In this document: piece after piece, positions 51,888 through 60,468 of the stretch | Position numbering within the stretch: position 1 is the first letter of the stretch | How the letters are laid out: each line of letters opens with the position of its first letter | Assembly: GCF_965243865.1 (NCBI RefSeq) | Contig: NZ_OZ251603.1 | Location: 3,038,001-3,102,000 of the forward strand | Direction: 5' to 3' | DNA from: Hyphomicrobium_A sp965243865 | GTDB lineage: Bacteria > Pseudomonadota > Alphaproteobacteria > Rhizobiales > Hyphomicrobiaceae | DNA: 64,000 nucleotides | The notes under the pieces: model-generated | What the model saw: only the letters and a program-made list of their open reading frames with translations | Databases searched by the model: none | Told to the model about the DNA's origin: nothing | Position numbers and translations under genes: made by a program

Positions 51888-52754
51888 TCACCTGCGCCTC
51901 TTACGTCCAGGCCAAGGCAGCACACCGTCGAGTTCGCGCAAGCCGTTGATCCACTGGCTCCCTTGTTTCCGCTCGGATGGCGTGATCGGAAGTTCATGGT
52001 CTTCGAACCAGAGCAATGTCAGCGTCTGGTCCCATTGGGCAAAATGTCTGGCGTCCTCATAAAGTGACGCGTCGCGATCAAAGTCTTCAAACCATTGTTC
52101 CGGCTCGGCATCCTCCGGCCCCGTTGCAGGCGCGCCCGCACGCACGCGGGCGCTATTAGAGTCGACAGGCAGAGCTGATCCTGGCCTGATCCAAGCCTTT
52201 GCATCACGAAGCCGAGTGGATCTCGAGCTATAGCGAACTTTGCCACCCTCGGAAATCACGAAGGCACACAACTCGCTGGAGAAGGCGGCGAACCGCGAAC
52301 CCGTTGAGACAAGCGAAGCTTCGAACTCTTCGGCCAATGCACTTATCGACGCGAGCCCCATGTCGGCTGCATCCACGCGCGGCTTGAACAGCCTATGCGG
52401 AAGCAGCAGTTCGGCGGCGAATACATCGCAGGCTACTTCGCCCGCCGGCCTACGGGCGTAACTCCAACTAGGATGTGAGTGATCGGCAGGAACGTCGAGA
52501 ACGACATGAGCCACTTCATGGCAAACGCTGAACCGCTGACGTCGTGGGTTATGCGCGCAGTTCACACAGATGCGGTACTTGCCGTTCGGGTCGCGAAACG
52601 ACCAGGCATCCTCATTTTCATCTAGCACTTCCTCCTTGATAACGCCTCCAATTTGAGCGGCGTAAGTGTCAACGGAGACTGGAAGCGCCTGCGGCCCGCA
52701 GAGTCGAATAAACTCACGGGCTTTTATCGCGACAGAGACATCATCCACCGTCAT
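51888..52754 (-). CDS. ImmA/IrrE family metallo-endopeptidase
   Basis: 288 residues with the ImmA zinc motif HEVAH (His79, Glu80, His83, in VCHEVAHVVLDVP), preceded by the two Cys in ICVNCAHNP. These proteases cleave cognate XRE repressors after a stress signal, releasing genes such as those of mobile elements. Its start overlaps the XRE gene (stop 52741) by 14 bp, so the pair is translationally coupled. The C-terminal ~100 residues are unlike typical ImmA. Confidence 0.9.
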   Translation of the reverse strand: MTVDDVSVAIKAREFIRLCGPQALPVSVDTYAAQIGGVIKEEVLDENEDAWSFRDPNGKYRICVNCAHNPRRQRFSVCHEVAHVVLDVPADHSHPSWSYARRPAGEVACDVFAAELLLPHRLFKPRVDAADMGLASISALAEEFEASLVSTGSRFAAFSSELCAFVISEGGKVRYSSRSTRLRDAKAWIRPGSALPVDSNSARVRAGAPATGPEDAEPEQWFEDFDRDASLYEDARHFAQWDQTLTLLWFEDHELPITPSERKQGSQWINGLRELDGVLPWPGRKRRR

Positions 52755-53127
52755 CGTCCCCCCATAGTCGACGGATACGGGCTAGCGAAGTTTCGTAATT
52801 TGGGCGTGCGCCTCGGTTTACGACAGTGGTGAGCATGTGAAACTCGTTAAAGGATATTTTTGCGTCGGTGCGAAGAAATTCCAACAGTTTGGGATCAACA
52901 TTCGGATGGCTTGCTAAAAATCGCAAAACTTCCGCATCGCGTTTCGGGGGTGTGAGTGCGGATATCAACTTGCCAACGACTTCGTCGGACGGAGCCTCCT
53001 TAGCGCCAGTCTCCAAGCGATAAATATATGCATGATCGACATCACTCAGCTGTGAGACCTCTCGCAAACTAAGGTCACGGCGTTCACGCAGGCTCTTTAG
53101 CCAATTTCCAAACGCCGACTCAGGCAT
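52741..53127 (-). CDS. XRE family transcriptional regulator
   Basis: 128 residues. N-terminal helix-turn-helix (FGNWLKSLRERRDLSLREVSQLSDVDHAYIYRLETG), then a dimerising tail. AAGGAGAGCGA lies before the ATG at 53127. It is coupled to the ImmA gene and divergent from DUF2188. Two inverted-repeat sites between the starts are likely its operators. Typical of a repressor inactivated by its partner protease. Confidence 0.88.
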   Translation of the reverse strand: MPESAFGNWLKSLRERRDLSLREVSQLSDVDHAYIYRLETGAKEAPSDEVVGKLISALTPPKRDAEVLRFLASHPNVDPKLLEFLRTDAKISFNEFHMLTTVVNRGARPNYETSLARIRRLWGDDDGG

Positions 53128-53161
53128 TCGCTCTCCTTGACAAGTTCGAAGACATTCTGTA

Positions 53162-53185
53162 CGTGTTGTCTGGATAGACAACACG
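53162..53185. promoter_or_regulatory. operator O1: 10-bp perfect inverted repeat
   Basis: CGTGTTGTCT (53162-53171), spacer GGAT, AGACAACACG (53176-53185), 35 bp upstream of the XRE ATG on the minus strand and 130 bp before the DUF2188 ATG. The dyad is perfect, which fits a dimeric XRE repressor. Confidence 0.6.
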
Positions 53186-53230
53186 CCTCGAACCAGCTTT
53201 GCTGGGTCTGGGCATTTTTTGAAGCCTGCC

Positions 53231-53250
53231 TGTTGTCTGACCGGACACCA
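53231..53250. promoter_or_regulatory. operator O2: imperfect copy of O1
   Basis: TGTTGTCT, spacer GACC, GGACACCA: the same 8-4-8 geometry as the inner part of O1 with weaker second arm, 67 bp from O1. Two sites suggest cooperative binding over the divergent promoter. Confidence 0.5.
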
Positions 53251-53316
53251 AATTGGCATTCGTGGCGAGTAAGCGCAAGCGATCTACCCACGAAAACGAA
53301 GGGAGTTCACAAACAA

Positions 53317-53541
53317 ATGAGCCGCAAGAGTCAGCACGTCGTACCGCATAACGGAGATTGGGCCGTCCGCGGTGCGGGGAACGGCCGAGTCACCTCGACT
53401 CACCACACACAATCCGATGCAGCAAGTTCCGCGCGGCGTATCGCACAGAACCAGGGCTCGGAGGTTGTGATCCATCGGCCCGATGGGCGAATTCGCGACA
53501 AGGACAGCTACGGCAACGATCCCTATCCCCCGAAGGGTTGA
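53317..53541 (+). CDS. DUF2188 domain protein
   Basis: 74 residues: SRKSQHVVPHNGDWAVRGAGNGRVTSTHHTQSDAASSARRIAQNQGSEVVIHRPDGRIRDKDSYGNDP, the whole DUF2188 fold (a small beta-alpha-beta domain often found beside XRE regulators and in mobile elements). It is divergent from the XRE/ImmA pair and followed by a terminator and then a 308-residue unknown. No function established. Confidence 0.85.
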   Translation: MSRKSQHVVPHNGDWAVRGAGNGRVTSTHHTQSDAASSARRIAQNQGSEVVIHRPDGRIRDKDSYGNDPYPPKG

Positions 53542-53546
53542 ACAGA

Positions 53547-53576
53547 GGCGGCTCGCTTGAGCCGCCTTTTTCTTTT
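53547..53576 (+). terminator. terminator after the DUF2188 gene
   Basis: GGCGGCTC, loop GCTT, GAGCCGCC (53547-53566) followed by TTTTTCTTTT. It lies between DUF2188 and the 308-residue gene, so the latter needs read-through or its own promoter. Confidence 0.88.
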
Positions 53577-53596
53577 CTCGTGAAAGGAGGCGCTGG

Positions 53597-54523
53597 ATGC
53601 GCATCACCAAACATCACGTCACGAACTTGGATCTGTATCTCGGCGGCATATCAGAAGGCGCGACGTTTCGTGTTGTCGCTAGCCTCTCAAACGAGCAATA
53701 CGGGCGAGTCGGGCTCTCCGCCGCGCCGGGCGCGGGAGATACTGTACTCCCGCGCGTCGTGGGTCCGGTGACGAGATACAATGCTCGCGGCCGTTGGGTC
53801 GTACATCGCGACCTTCCAAAAGAGCCTCGCTACATTCGTACCGTAAGTTGGAAGTGGACGCAGTGGTCAGGGCAGGACCAGACGGAACACGAGGACTTTC
53901 GCGACATCTACCGCGACTGTTACCCGCGCGATCTCGTCCCGCCGCCGGGCGTCGAACTCACAGTAATCAGCATCGACGGCGCATTGCACGTCACCTCTCC
54001 CGAGCTTAGGAAGACCGAGAGTGAATCGAGTAACAATCGACATTGCGTCAACCTTCTCCTCGAAATTTTCAGAAGTTGCGAGCTTGTCGGCGCCAACATG
54101 CGTCCTATGCGACTTCCGGAAATTCGTCGTGCAAATTGGCGGATGCTGCCGCCGGGCGACTATCCATGGCAGAAGGTTGAAGCGCATATTGATGCAGCTA
54201 TTGGCAAGCGCTCAGACGATACGAAGCGTGTGATCTGGGACAGGCAGGAGACAATCAAAGGCTTCGGCCCCGATGAGATTTTTGTTGGGGAGGCGGGCTT
54301 TGATGACTACTTGGCGTACGTCTTCAATGCGCGACGGCTGGTCGTCCTTGAAAGCGTTCGCAAAGACAACGCCATATACGTCTTTGGACTCGACTGGAAG
54401 CGTGTGTCGCAGCTCAGCAAGGGCGAAATAGTACGTGGCGGTCTGCAAGCGGCACGAATCGTCCACGCCAAAGGATGGAAGGCACAGCTTGCTCGGCTCC
54501 TGCACGAGGACAAAGCCGCATGA
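53597..54523 (+). CDS. unknown 308-residue protein of the XRE/ImmA/DUF2188 module
   Basis: Strong AAAGGAGG ribosome site before the ATG. Two regions can be seen: an N-terminal beta-rich half with WKWTQWSGQDQTEHEDF, and a C-terminal ~60 residues with EIFVGEAGFDDYLAYVFNARRLVVLESVRKDNAIYVFGLDWKRVSQLSKGEI...GWKAQLARLL. The latter pattern I recall at the C-terminus of many uncharacterised proteins in mobile and defence contexts, but did not verify. No catalytic motif recognised. Less GC at codon position 3 than housekeeping neighbours suggests horizontal origin. Confidence 0.75.
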   Translation: MRITKHHVTNLDLYLGGISEGATFRVVASLSNEQYGRVGLSAAPGAGDTVLPRVVGPVTRYNARGRWVVHRDLPKEPRYIRTVSWKWTQWSGQDQTEHEDFRDIYRDCYPRDLVPPPGVELTVISIDGALHVTSPELRKTESESSNNRHCVNLLLEIFRSCELVGANMRPMRLPEIRRANWRMLPPGDYPWQKVEAHIDAAIGKRSDDTKRVIWDRQETIKGFGPDEIFVGEAGFDDYLAYVFNARRLVVLESVRKDNAIYVFGLDWKRVSQLSKGEIVRGGLQAARIVHAKGWKAQLARLLHEDKAA

Positions 54524-55216
54524 CCGGCGCCATTCCGCGCGCTGAGATGCGCGCTGCCGCTAAAGCGGCCCAATGGTGCGCTTCGCGAATGCCGCCGAGG
54601 CGTCGCGGTGCTCGCCTCCCCGAAACGTCATGCCGGCGAAGGCCGGCACCCACGCAAGTCTCCACAATTGCAACGCTAGCTGTGACGTGAGCCAGCGGCA
54701 GCGTCGCAACCGCCTGCGCGAAAAGCGCGTGCTGAAGCTGGCGTAGGCCCCGACCTTCGTCGGGGTGACGTTGAGTTGGTGGCTACGATCCCAAACTAAT
54801 CCCCGCCCCCATACCCCACTCCATACTTCCCCCACCTCTGCCCATCTGGGACGCAGCAGCTGAGCGGCTAAGCGGGGCAGGGGATGGTGCCCGGTTGAGG
54901 CAGCGCTGCACCGTCGCCGCGCTGTCGCGAGGAGTAGCTCCCTCAGATGCCGGGGCCGTCGATCGGAGCTGTGCGCCGCGGGCAACCGCACGCACGGACG
55001 CCCGTCGGCAGCGGCGCTCGCACCCCTGCACCACGCGAGCGCAGAAGTGGAAGGTCCTGACGATGCGGCCCCGCTGTTGGAAGCCAAGGGCCGGACCTGA
55101 AACGCGCTGACGCCGAGTATCGCACCTCCGGCACGGCAGCGGCCAACGCGGGCGCCGGAAGGCTGCCGGTTTTGACTACGGATGGCGGTCGTTCGGCGCC
55201 CGTGCTCCCGAAGTGA
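54524..55216. other. gene-poor interval with repeats and a possible decayed gene
   Basis: Includes a GCCGGCGAAGGCCGGC palindrome (about 54633) and CCCCGACCTTCGTCGGGG (about 54749). On the plus strand, frames near 54890-55216 give coding-like fragments that only join by shifting frame: one ends SAEVEGPDDAAPLLEAKGRT, the other reads DLKRADAEYRTSGTAAANAG and ends in SAPVLPK*. This would fit a frameshifted remnant, but I cannot identify it. No intact gene is called. Confidence 0.3.
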
Positions 55217-55264
55217 TGTGCAATGCCTCGGAGCGATGCGCTCGCGAGAACGAGACCCCGCGTC

Positions 55265-55410
55265 TGTCATCCCGGGCGCAGCGAGGCCTGGCCGAGCAAG
55301 ACCCGGGACCCAGGAGAGACGCGCGCCAGCTCTCCATGCGGAGGCTTCGCCGCGCTGACGCTGGATCCCGGATATCAGCTCGCCTGCGCGCGCAGCTTCC
55401 GGGATGACAG
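55265..55410. repeat. TGTCATCCCGG-type repeat pair
   Basis: TGTCATCCCGGGCGCAGCGAG, with GACCCGGGACCCAGGAGAGA, then CTGGATCCCGGATATCAGC, closing with CTTCCGGGATGACAG. Same family as 7201, 10166 and 10609. It lies 45 bp before the small Cys-rich gene. Confidence 0.7.
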
Positions 55411-55454
55411 AGGACCGACTGCCCACTGCCTCACTGCCCGATCAGGAGAGCCAA

Positions 55455-55742
55455 ATGTCGACATCACCCCGCGGCGAACGCCCACGCAAACCCTCCGGCA
55501 TCTTCCTCGATTCCTCGCCCGAGGCGTTCACCGCCGAATATACCGAGCGCATGATCGCCTCGGCCGCCGGGTTGCCGCGCATCTGCGCGCTGAAGAAGTG
55601 CCGTCGCCGCAGTCGCTGCTTCGGTCCTTACGCCGCGGGCTTGCCGTGCACGCGCCATCATCAAGGGCTGTGCCAGGCGCGGTTCGCAGGCGCCCTCGCG
55701 CTCCTCGGCTGGTCCCTCACCGCGGAGGACACCCCCGAATGA
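55455..55742 (+). CDS. small cysteine-rich hypothetical protein
   Basis: 95 residues with a short Cys cluster CALKKCRRRSRCFG, then CTRHHQGLC. The spacing suggests a small zinc-binding site, and CRRxxRC motifs recur in short Rhizobiales unknowns as I recall. GGAGAG precedes the ATG. No function known. Confidence 0.6.
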   Translation: MSTSPRGERPRKPSGIFLDSSPEAFTAEYTERMIASAAGLPRICALKKCRRRSRCFGPYAAGLPCTRHHQGLCQARFAGALALLGWSLTAEDTPE

Positions 55743-55896
55743 CCACCCCTCTGCCCCCACTGCCGACTGCCCACAGCCTATTGCCGCATTTGTCTCGTCC
55801 CCGGTCAGACTTCGGCAAGCAAGCCGCGCCAAAGCCGCCCGCGCACCGATCCGCCCCGCTAGGGTCTCGGCCAGCGAAGCAAAACGGAGACCTCAG

Positions 55897-56418
55897 ATGG
55901 CCCATTCGCGTGCAACGGAGCGCAGCGTCCTCAGCGGAGATCAGCTCGAACTCGTCGACAAGACGCATCATCCGGCGATCTACGATGTCGACGCCAAAGC
56001 GCTGCGCGATCTGCAGAAGCAGATCCGCGCCGAAAAGGGCAAGGTGAGAACGCTCGTGCGTCAGCGTCAGCGCGAGCTGCGCGGCAAGGGAGATGTGCGC
56101 GGCGGCTCGTTCCCCGGCAACACCGAACAGCCCTTGAAGCGCAAGCAGGCGCTGTCCGCGGCACTGAAGCGCGTCAATCGCGAGCTGGTGCGCCAGCGGG
56201 CGCTGGAGGCGCGCACTTCCAACGTCGACGCGGCGCGCCGCGCGCTGGCCGCACGCCGCAGCGCCTTCTTTGTCAATCCCGCATCGGCCGATCGCACCGC
56301 CGGCAAGGGCATGCAGCCAATCCCCAGCACGCGCCGCCGCAGTATCATTCCTGGCAGTCAGGTCGGTTCGGTATCGCAGGCAACCAAGGTCGCGCAGGCC
56401 AGAAAGGACAACCGCTGA
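55897..56418 (+). CDS. basic coiled-coil hypothetical protein
   Basis: 173 residues, very Arg/Lys-rich. The middle (ALRDLQKQIRAEKGKVRTLVRQRQRELRGK) is a likely coiled coil, and a C-terminal disordered tail ends AQARKDNR. It resembles small nucleic-acid-binding or ribosome-associated proteins in composition only. No family recognised. Confidence 0.6.
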   Translation: MAHSRATERSVLSGDQLELVDKTHHPAIYDVDAKALRDLQKQIRAEKGKVRTLVRQRQRELRGKGDVRGGSFPGNTEQPLKRKQALSAALKRVNRELVRQRALEARTSNVDAARRALAARRSAFFVNPASADRTAGKGMQPIPSTRRRSIIPGSQVGSVSQATKVAQARKDNR

Positions 56419-56486
56419 AAACCGCGGCGCTGATCGCCGTTGCCGCGCCTCAATCAGCTGCATCCAAAGGGCTGTTAACCTCCGCC

Positions 56487-56515
56487 TTGACAACCCTTTG
56501 GTGAAATGCGCTTTT
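56487..56515 (+). promoter_or_regulatory. possible aspS promoter
   Basis: TTGACA at 56487-56492 matches a sigma-70 -35 box; 17 bases later GCTTTT (56510-56515) is only a poor -10. Position relative to aspS (ATG 56562) is appropriate. Confidence 0.3.
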
Positions 56516-56561
56516 CCCGCCGCTAAGCAATTTTTGATTGATCGCGGCGGGACCCCGAACG

Positions 56562-58415
56562 ATGACTGAGGCGAAGGCGAAAGCTAAGGCGAAACAGGCG
56601 GTTGCGGCGTCAGTGGACACCGCGCTGCATCGCTATCGCTCGCACACGTGCGGCGCGCTGCGCGCCTCCGACATCGGCAAATCGGTGCGCCTGTCGGGCT
56701 GGGTGCATCGCGTGCGCGACCACGGCGGGCTGCTGTTCATCGATTTGCGCGACCACTACGGCATCACGCAGGTCGTCGCCGATCCCGACAGTCCGGCGTT
56801 CAAGACGGCCGAGAGCGTGCGCTCCGAATGGGTCATTCGCGTCGATGGCGCAGTGCGTCAGCGCCCCGAAGGCACCGTCAACGCTGAGCTGCCGACGGGC
56901 GAGGTCGAGCTGTTCGCCACCGAAATCGAGGTGCTCTCGCAGGCAAAGGAGCTCCCCGTTCCGGTGTTCGGCGAGCCGGACTATCCGGAAGACCTGCGTC
57001 TGCAGTATCGCTTCCTCGATTTGCGTCGCGAGACACTGCACAAGAACATCATGCAGCGGATGGCGATCGTCGCTTCGATCCGCAAGCGCATGGTGGAAGG
57101 CGGCTTCTTTGAGTTCTCGACGCCGATTTTGACGGCGTCATCGCCCGAAGGCGCGCGTGACTTTCTTGTCCCATCGCGCATTCATGCTGGTAAGTTCTAC
57201 GCACTGCCGCAGGCACCACAGCAGTATAAGCAGCTGCTGATGGTTTCGGGTTTTGATCGCTACTTCCAGATCGCGCCTTGCTTCCGCGACGAGGATCCGC
57301 GCGCCGATCGTCTGCCGGGCGAGTTCTATCAGCTCGACGTCGAGATGAGCTTCGTCGAGCAGGAAGACATCTTCTCCGCGATGGAGCCCGTCATCACTGG
57401 CGTGTTCGAGGAGTTTGGGGCGGGCAAGGAAGTTACGCACGGATGGCCGCGCATCCCTTACGATGAGGCGATTGCCAAGTACGGCTCCGACAAGCCGGAT
57501 CTGCGCAACCCGATCGAGATGCAGGACGTGACGGAAGCCTTCCGCGGCTCGGGCTTCAAGATCTTCGCCGGCATGATCGACAAGGATCCCAAGGTCCGCG
57601 TGTGGGCGATCCCCGCGCCGGGCGGCGGCTCTCGCGCCTTCTGCGACCGCATGAACTCTTGGGCGCAGGGCGAAGGCCAGCCGGGTCTGGCTTACATCTT
57701 CTATCGTGAGAACGAGGCGGCCGGTCCCGTCGGCAAAAACCTCGGCCCCGAACGCTCCGAGCAGATCCGCACGCAGCTCGGCCTCAAAGAGGGCGATGCC
57801 GTTTTCTTCGCGGCAGGCAATCCAGCGCGCTTCTATAAGTTCGCCGGCGAGGCCCGCGCACGCATCGGCGAAGAGCTCAAGCTGATCGACGAGGGCAAAT
57901 TCGCGCTCGCTTGGATAGTCGACTTCCCGTTTTACGAGTGGAACGAGGACGACAAGAAGATCGACTTCTCGCACAATCCGTTCTCGATGCCGCAAGGCGG
58001 GCTGGACGCACTGAACGCCGCCAGCAGCGACGAGGATCGCCTCAACATCAAGGCCTATCAGTACGATATCGTCTGCAACGGCTTCGAGATCGCTTCAGGC
58101 TCGGTGCGTAATCATCGCCCCGACACGATGGTGAAGGCCTTCGAGATCACGGGCCTTGGTCAAAAGGAAGTCGAGGAGCGCTTCGGCGGTCTCTACCGCG
58201 CGTTCCAGTATGGCGCACCCCCACACGGTGGCATGGCCGCGGGCATCGACCGCATCGTCATGCTGCTCGTCGGCGCCAAAAACCTGCGCGAGATCTCGCT
58301 CTTCCCGATGAATCAGCAGGCCAACGATCTGCTCATGGGCGCGCCTTCCGAAGTTATGCCCAAGCAGCTCCGCGAGCTGCATATTCGTGTCGTGGCGCCG
58401 GAGAAGAAGGACTAG
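56562..58415 (+). CDS. aspS: aspartate--tRNA ligase
   Basis: 617-residue bacterial-type class II AspRS. OB-fold anticodon-binding domain: HTCGALRASDIGKSVRLSGWVHRVRDHGGLLFIDLRDHYG. Class II motif 2 is FRDEDPRADRLPGEFYQLDVEMSF, motif 3 GMAAGIDRIVMLL, and the insertion domain (about residues 290-430) is present. A short charged N-terminal extension (MTEAKAKAKAKQAVA) precedes the standard start. Likely non-discriminating in an organism using tRNA-dependent Asn synthesis, but that cannot be told from this gene. It stands apart from its common partner rnd. Confidence 0.96.
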   Translation: MTEAKAKAKAKQAVAASVDTALHRYRSHTCGALRASDIGKSVRLSGWVHRVRDHGGLLFIDLRDHYGITQVVADPDSPAFKTAESVRSEWVIRVDGAVRQRPEGTVNAELPTGEVELFATEIEVLSQAKELPVPVFGEPDYPEDLRLQYRFLDLRRETLHKNIMQRMAIVASIRKRMVEGGFFEFSTPILTASSPEGARDFLVPSRIHAGKFYALPQAPQQYKQLLMVSGFDRYFQIAPCFRDEDPRADRLPGEFYQLDVEMSFVEQEDIFSAMEPVITGVFEEFGAGKEVTHGWPRIPYDEAIAKYGSDKPDLRNPIEMQDVTEAFRGSGFKIFAGMIDKDPKVRVWAIPAPGGGSRAFCDRMNSWAQGEGQPGLAYIFYRENEAAGPVGKNLGPERSEQIRTQLGLKEGDAVFFAAGNPARFYKFAGEARARIGEELKLIDEGKFALAWIVDFPFYEWNEDDKKIDFSHNPFSMPQGGLDALNAASSDEDRLNIKAYQYDIVCNGFEIASGSVRNHRPDTMVKAFEITGLGQKEVEERFGGLYRAFQYGAPPHGGMAAGIDRIVMLLVGAKNLREISLFPMNQQANDLLMGAPSEVMPKQLRELHIRVVAPEKKD

Positions 58416-58448
58416 GCAGTCGTGTATGAGGTCGGGGCGAGGCGAGAC

Positions 58449-59264
58449 ATGTGGGTATTCGTCATCAACCTCGACCGCGACCGCGATCGCCTCACCCGCA
58501 TGATCGCCGAGTGCAATCGTGTCGGTCTGGCATTCGAGCGCTTCGCGGCCGTCGACGGCAGGCACCTCGAGGCTGATCTGCGCGATCAGTTCTTCGACGG
58601 CGACACGCCCCACGAGGCGGGTTTCACGCCCGGCGAGATCGGCTGCTACGCCAGCCACCTGCGGCTGCATCGCCTGCTCGAGGATAGCGACAGTGAATTC
58701 GCACTCATCCTCGAAGATGACGTGCAACTCTCGGATGACTTGGTCGCCACCATCGAAGCCGCGGTGAGCGCGGTCGGCGACTGGGACATCATCCGCCTGT
58801 CGAACGCGACAAAATCAGTCGTGCAGCCCATCGCCCCGCTCGGCAACGGCCGCGAGCTCGTCCGCTACTGGACCGTCCCGAACGGCACGGGCGCGTATCT
58901 CATCAATCGCACGGGCGCGATCAAGTTCGCCGAGTCTATCGAAAAGCGCACGCTACCCGTTGATGAGGACATGCGACGGCCCTGGCGCTTTGGCCTCAAC
59001 ACCTACGGCGTGCTCCCGCCCCCGGTGGAACCGGACGTTTTCGGCGCCTCGCAGATCGACACCATGGGGCGCGACCGCAAGCTGTCCGCACGCGCCCGCT
59101 TCAAGGACGCTGCGCCAGCGCGAGACGCAGCCGCGCAGTTCCGCTATCGCCTCGAGCAATTCGGCGCGCGCGGCTATGTCCGGGCTCATCTTCGATCGCT
59201 GATGGCCTCGATCGTCAAGCGCGTGCGCGGACGCAAGGCCGCTGCCGCCCTCTATCGCCTCTGA
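58449..59264 (+). CDS. glycosyltransferase family 25 (LPS-type) protein
   Basis: 271 residues. WVFVINLDRDRDRLTRMIAECNRVGLAFERFAAVDGR is the GT25 start, GEIGCYASHLRLHRLLEDSDSEFALILEDDVQL contains the EDD acidic motif, and WDIIRLSNATK then NGTGAYLINRTGAIKFAE follow. GT25 enzymes add galactose-type sugars to lipopolysaccharide or other glycans. The ATG at 58449 follows GGCGAGGCGAGAC; the earlier GTG at 58422 is also possible. Confidence 0.87.
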   Translation: MWVFVINLDRDRDRLTRMIAECNRVGLAFERFAAVDGRHLEADLRDQFFDGDTPHEAGFTPGEIGCYASHLRLHRLLEDSDSEFALILEDDVQLSDDLVATIEAAVSAVGDWDIIRLSNATKSVVQPIAPLGNGRELVRYWTVPNGTGAYLINRTGAIKFAESIEKRTLPVDEDMRRPWRFGLNTYGVLPPPVEPDVFGASQIDTMGRDRKLSARARFKDAAPARDAAAQFRYRLEQFGARGYVRAHLRSLMASIVKRVRGRKAAAALYRL

Positions 59265-59270
59265 GCACGC

Positions 59271-60023
59271 ATGGATTGGAGCAAGGTCTATAGCTATTGC
59301 GAGCGCGGCGCCGACCCTTCGTTCTGGGCCGAGCCCCTCAATGCGATATCGAACGGGGCTTTCATCATTGCCGGCCTCATCGCCGGCTGGCAGCTTGCGC
59401 GTTCCCCACGCAAGGACTGGTCGCTGTTCGAGCGGTTGCTCGTCGTCCTCGTCATTTGCATCGGTATTGGCAGCTTCATGTTCCACACCTTTGCCACGGT
59501 GTGGGCTATCCCCTTCGACACCATCCCGATCTCGCTCTTCATGCTCGGCTACCTCGGCTATGCGCTCCGCCGTTTCGCCGGGGCACCATGGATCATCGTC
59601 ATCGCCGCGCTGGTGGGCTTCTTCCTCAGTGTCCGCTACGCGCAGTCGATTCCCTGCTCCAACGAGCTGCTGCCCATGACGCGCGGCGCCGGCAAGCGCT
59701 GCTTCAATGGCACTCTCGGGTACACGCCGGCCTTCATCGCGCTCGTCCTGGTCGGCGCCGTGCTGCTGCTACAACGCCATCCCGCCGCGAAGTACCTTTT
59801 CGGAGGAGCCGCCCTGTTCCTCATCTCGATGACTTTCCGCACCATCGATCTGGAGGTCTGCCGTTGGATCATGCGTGGCGGCCGCGGTATCGGAACACAC
59901 TTTTTGTGGCACACATTCAACGGGCTGTTGCTGTATGTGCTGCTGCTGGCAGCAATCCGGCATGGCGGTGGCCCGCGCAGTGCCTCGGGGGGCATTGCAT
60001 CGCTAGCCCGAACCGCCCCATAA
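59271..60023 (+). CDS. ceramidase-domain membrane protein (CREST superfamily)
   Basis: 250 residues with about seven hydrophobic helices. The alkaline-ceramidase-like pattern: YCERGADPSFWAEPLNAISNGAFIIAGL, catalytic GIGSFMFHTFATVWAIPFDTIPIS with conserved S, H and D, and a C-terminal GTHFLWHTFNGL supplying the H-x3-H pair. These are zinc hydrolases of ceramide or related lipids. It follows the GT25 gene by 6 bp, so an operon for envelope lipid/glycan changes is plausible. Confidence 0.85.
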   Translation: MDWSKVYSYCERGADPSFWAEPLNAISNGAFIIAGLIAGWQLARSPRKDWSLFERLLVVLVICIGIGSFMFHTFATVWAIPFDTIPISLFMLGYLGYALRRFAGAPWIIVIAALVGFFLSVRYAQSIPCSNELLPMTRGAGKRCFNGTLGYTPAFIALVLVGAVLLLQRHPAAKYLFGGAALFLISMTFRTIDLEVCRWIMRGGRGIGTHFLWHTFNGLLLYVLLLAAIRHGGGPRSASGGIASLARTAP

Positions 60024-60054
60024 AGGCGCCCCTGACGGCTCCGACCCGGGCAAA

Positions 60055-60141
60055 GCGGACGTGGTGGAACTGGTAGACACACAGGACTTAAAATCCTGAG
60101 GCGGCAACGCCGTGTGGGTTCGATTCCCACCGTCCGCACCA
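60055..60141 (+). tRNA. tRNA-Leu (anticodon TAA), with encoded CCA
   Basis: Acceptor stem GCGGACG (60055-60061) pairs with CGTCCGC (60131-60137), then A and CCA. The D-region GTGGAACTGGTAGACAC, anticodon stem CAGGA-CTTAAAA-TCCTG with TAA, a long variable arm (GAGGCGGCAACGCCGT), and T-arm GTGGG-TTCGATT-CCCAC. The long variable arm and TAA make it Leu reading UUA/UUG. Its 3' end is repeated downstream (see the att-like repeat). Confidence 0.97.
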
Positions 60142-60183
60142 ATGATTTCAATGTGTTAGGTGGTGTGTGCTTTGTCCGCACCA
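60132..60183. repeat. 10-bp direct repeat of the tRNA-Leu 3' end (att-like)
   Basis: GTCCGCACCA occurs at 60132-60141 (tRNA 3' end) and again at 60174-60183. tRNA 3' ends are common integration sites, and the downstream genes look mobile (AlpA-like, hipBA). No integrase is seen in the window. The 60142-60468 interval otherwise holds no gene. Confidence 0.5.
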
Positions 60184-60468
60184 GGTGAACATTCCGCGTC
60201 TAGCAACCAGCCAGCAACCACTTGGCGCAATTTCGCGCTCCGGTGTTTTCCCTTTGTTCCATGCGATTTTCGACCTCCGGAGCGATAATCCTGAGGCGGG
60301 AACTTGGGCCCGGCCGGAGGAGGGGGCGCGCCTTCGCGTGCCGGCTAGGGACGAAGTTCGGGACCACCCGCCGAACGGGTTGTCAGGCGCTCACCCCGCC
60401 GTTATCTCGGACATGAAAAAAGGGGGGCCGACCGTCACCGGTCGAAGAAGGCGGGCACCGAGCGCTTT

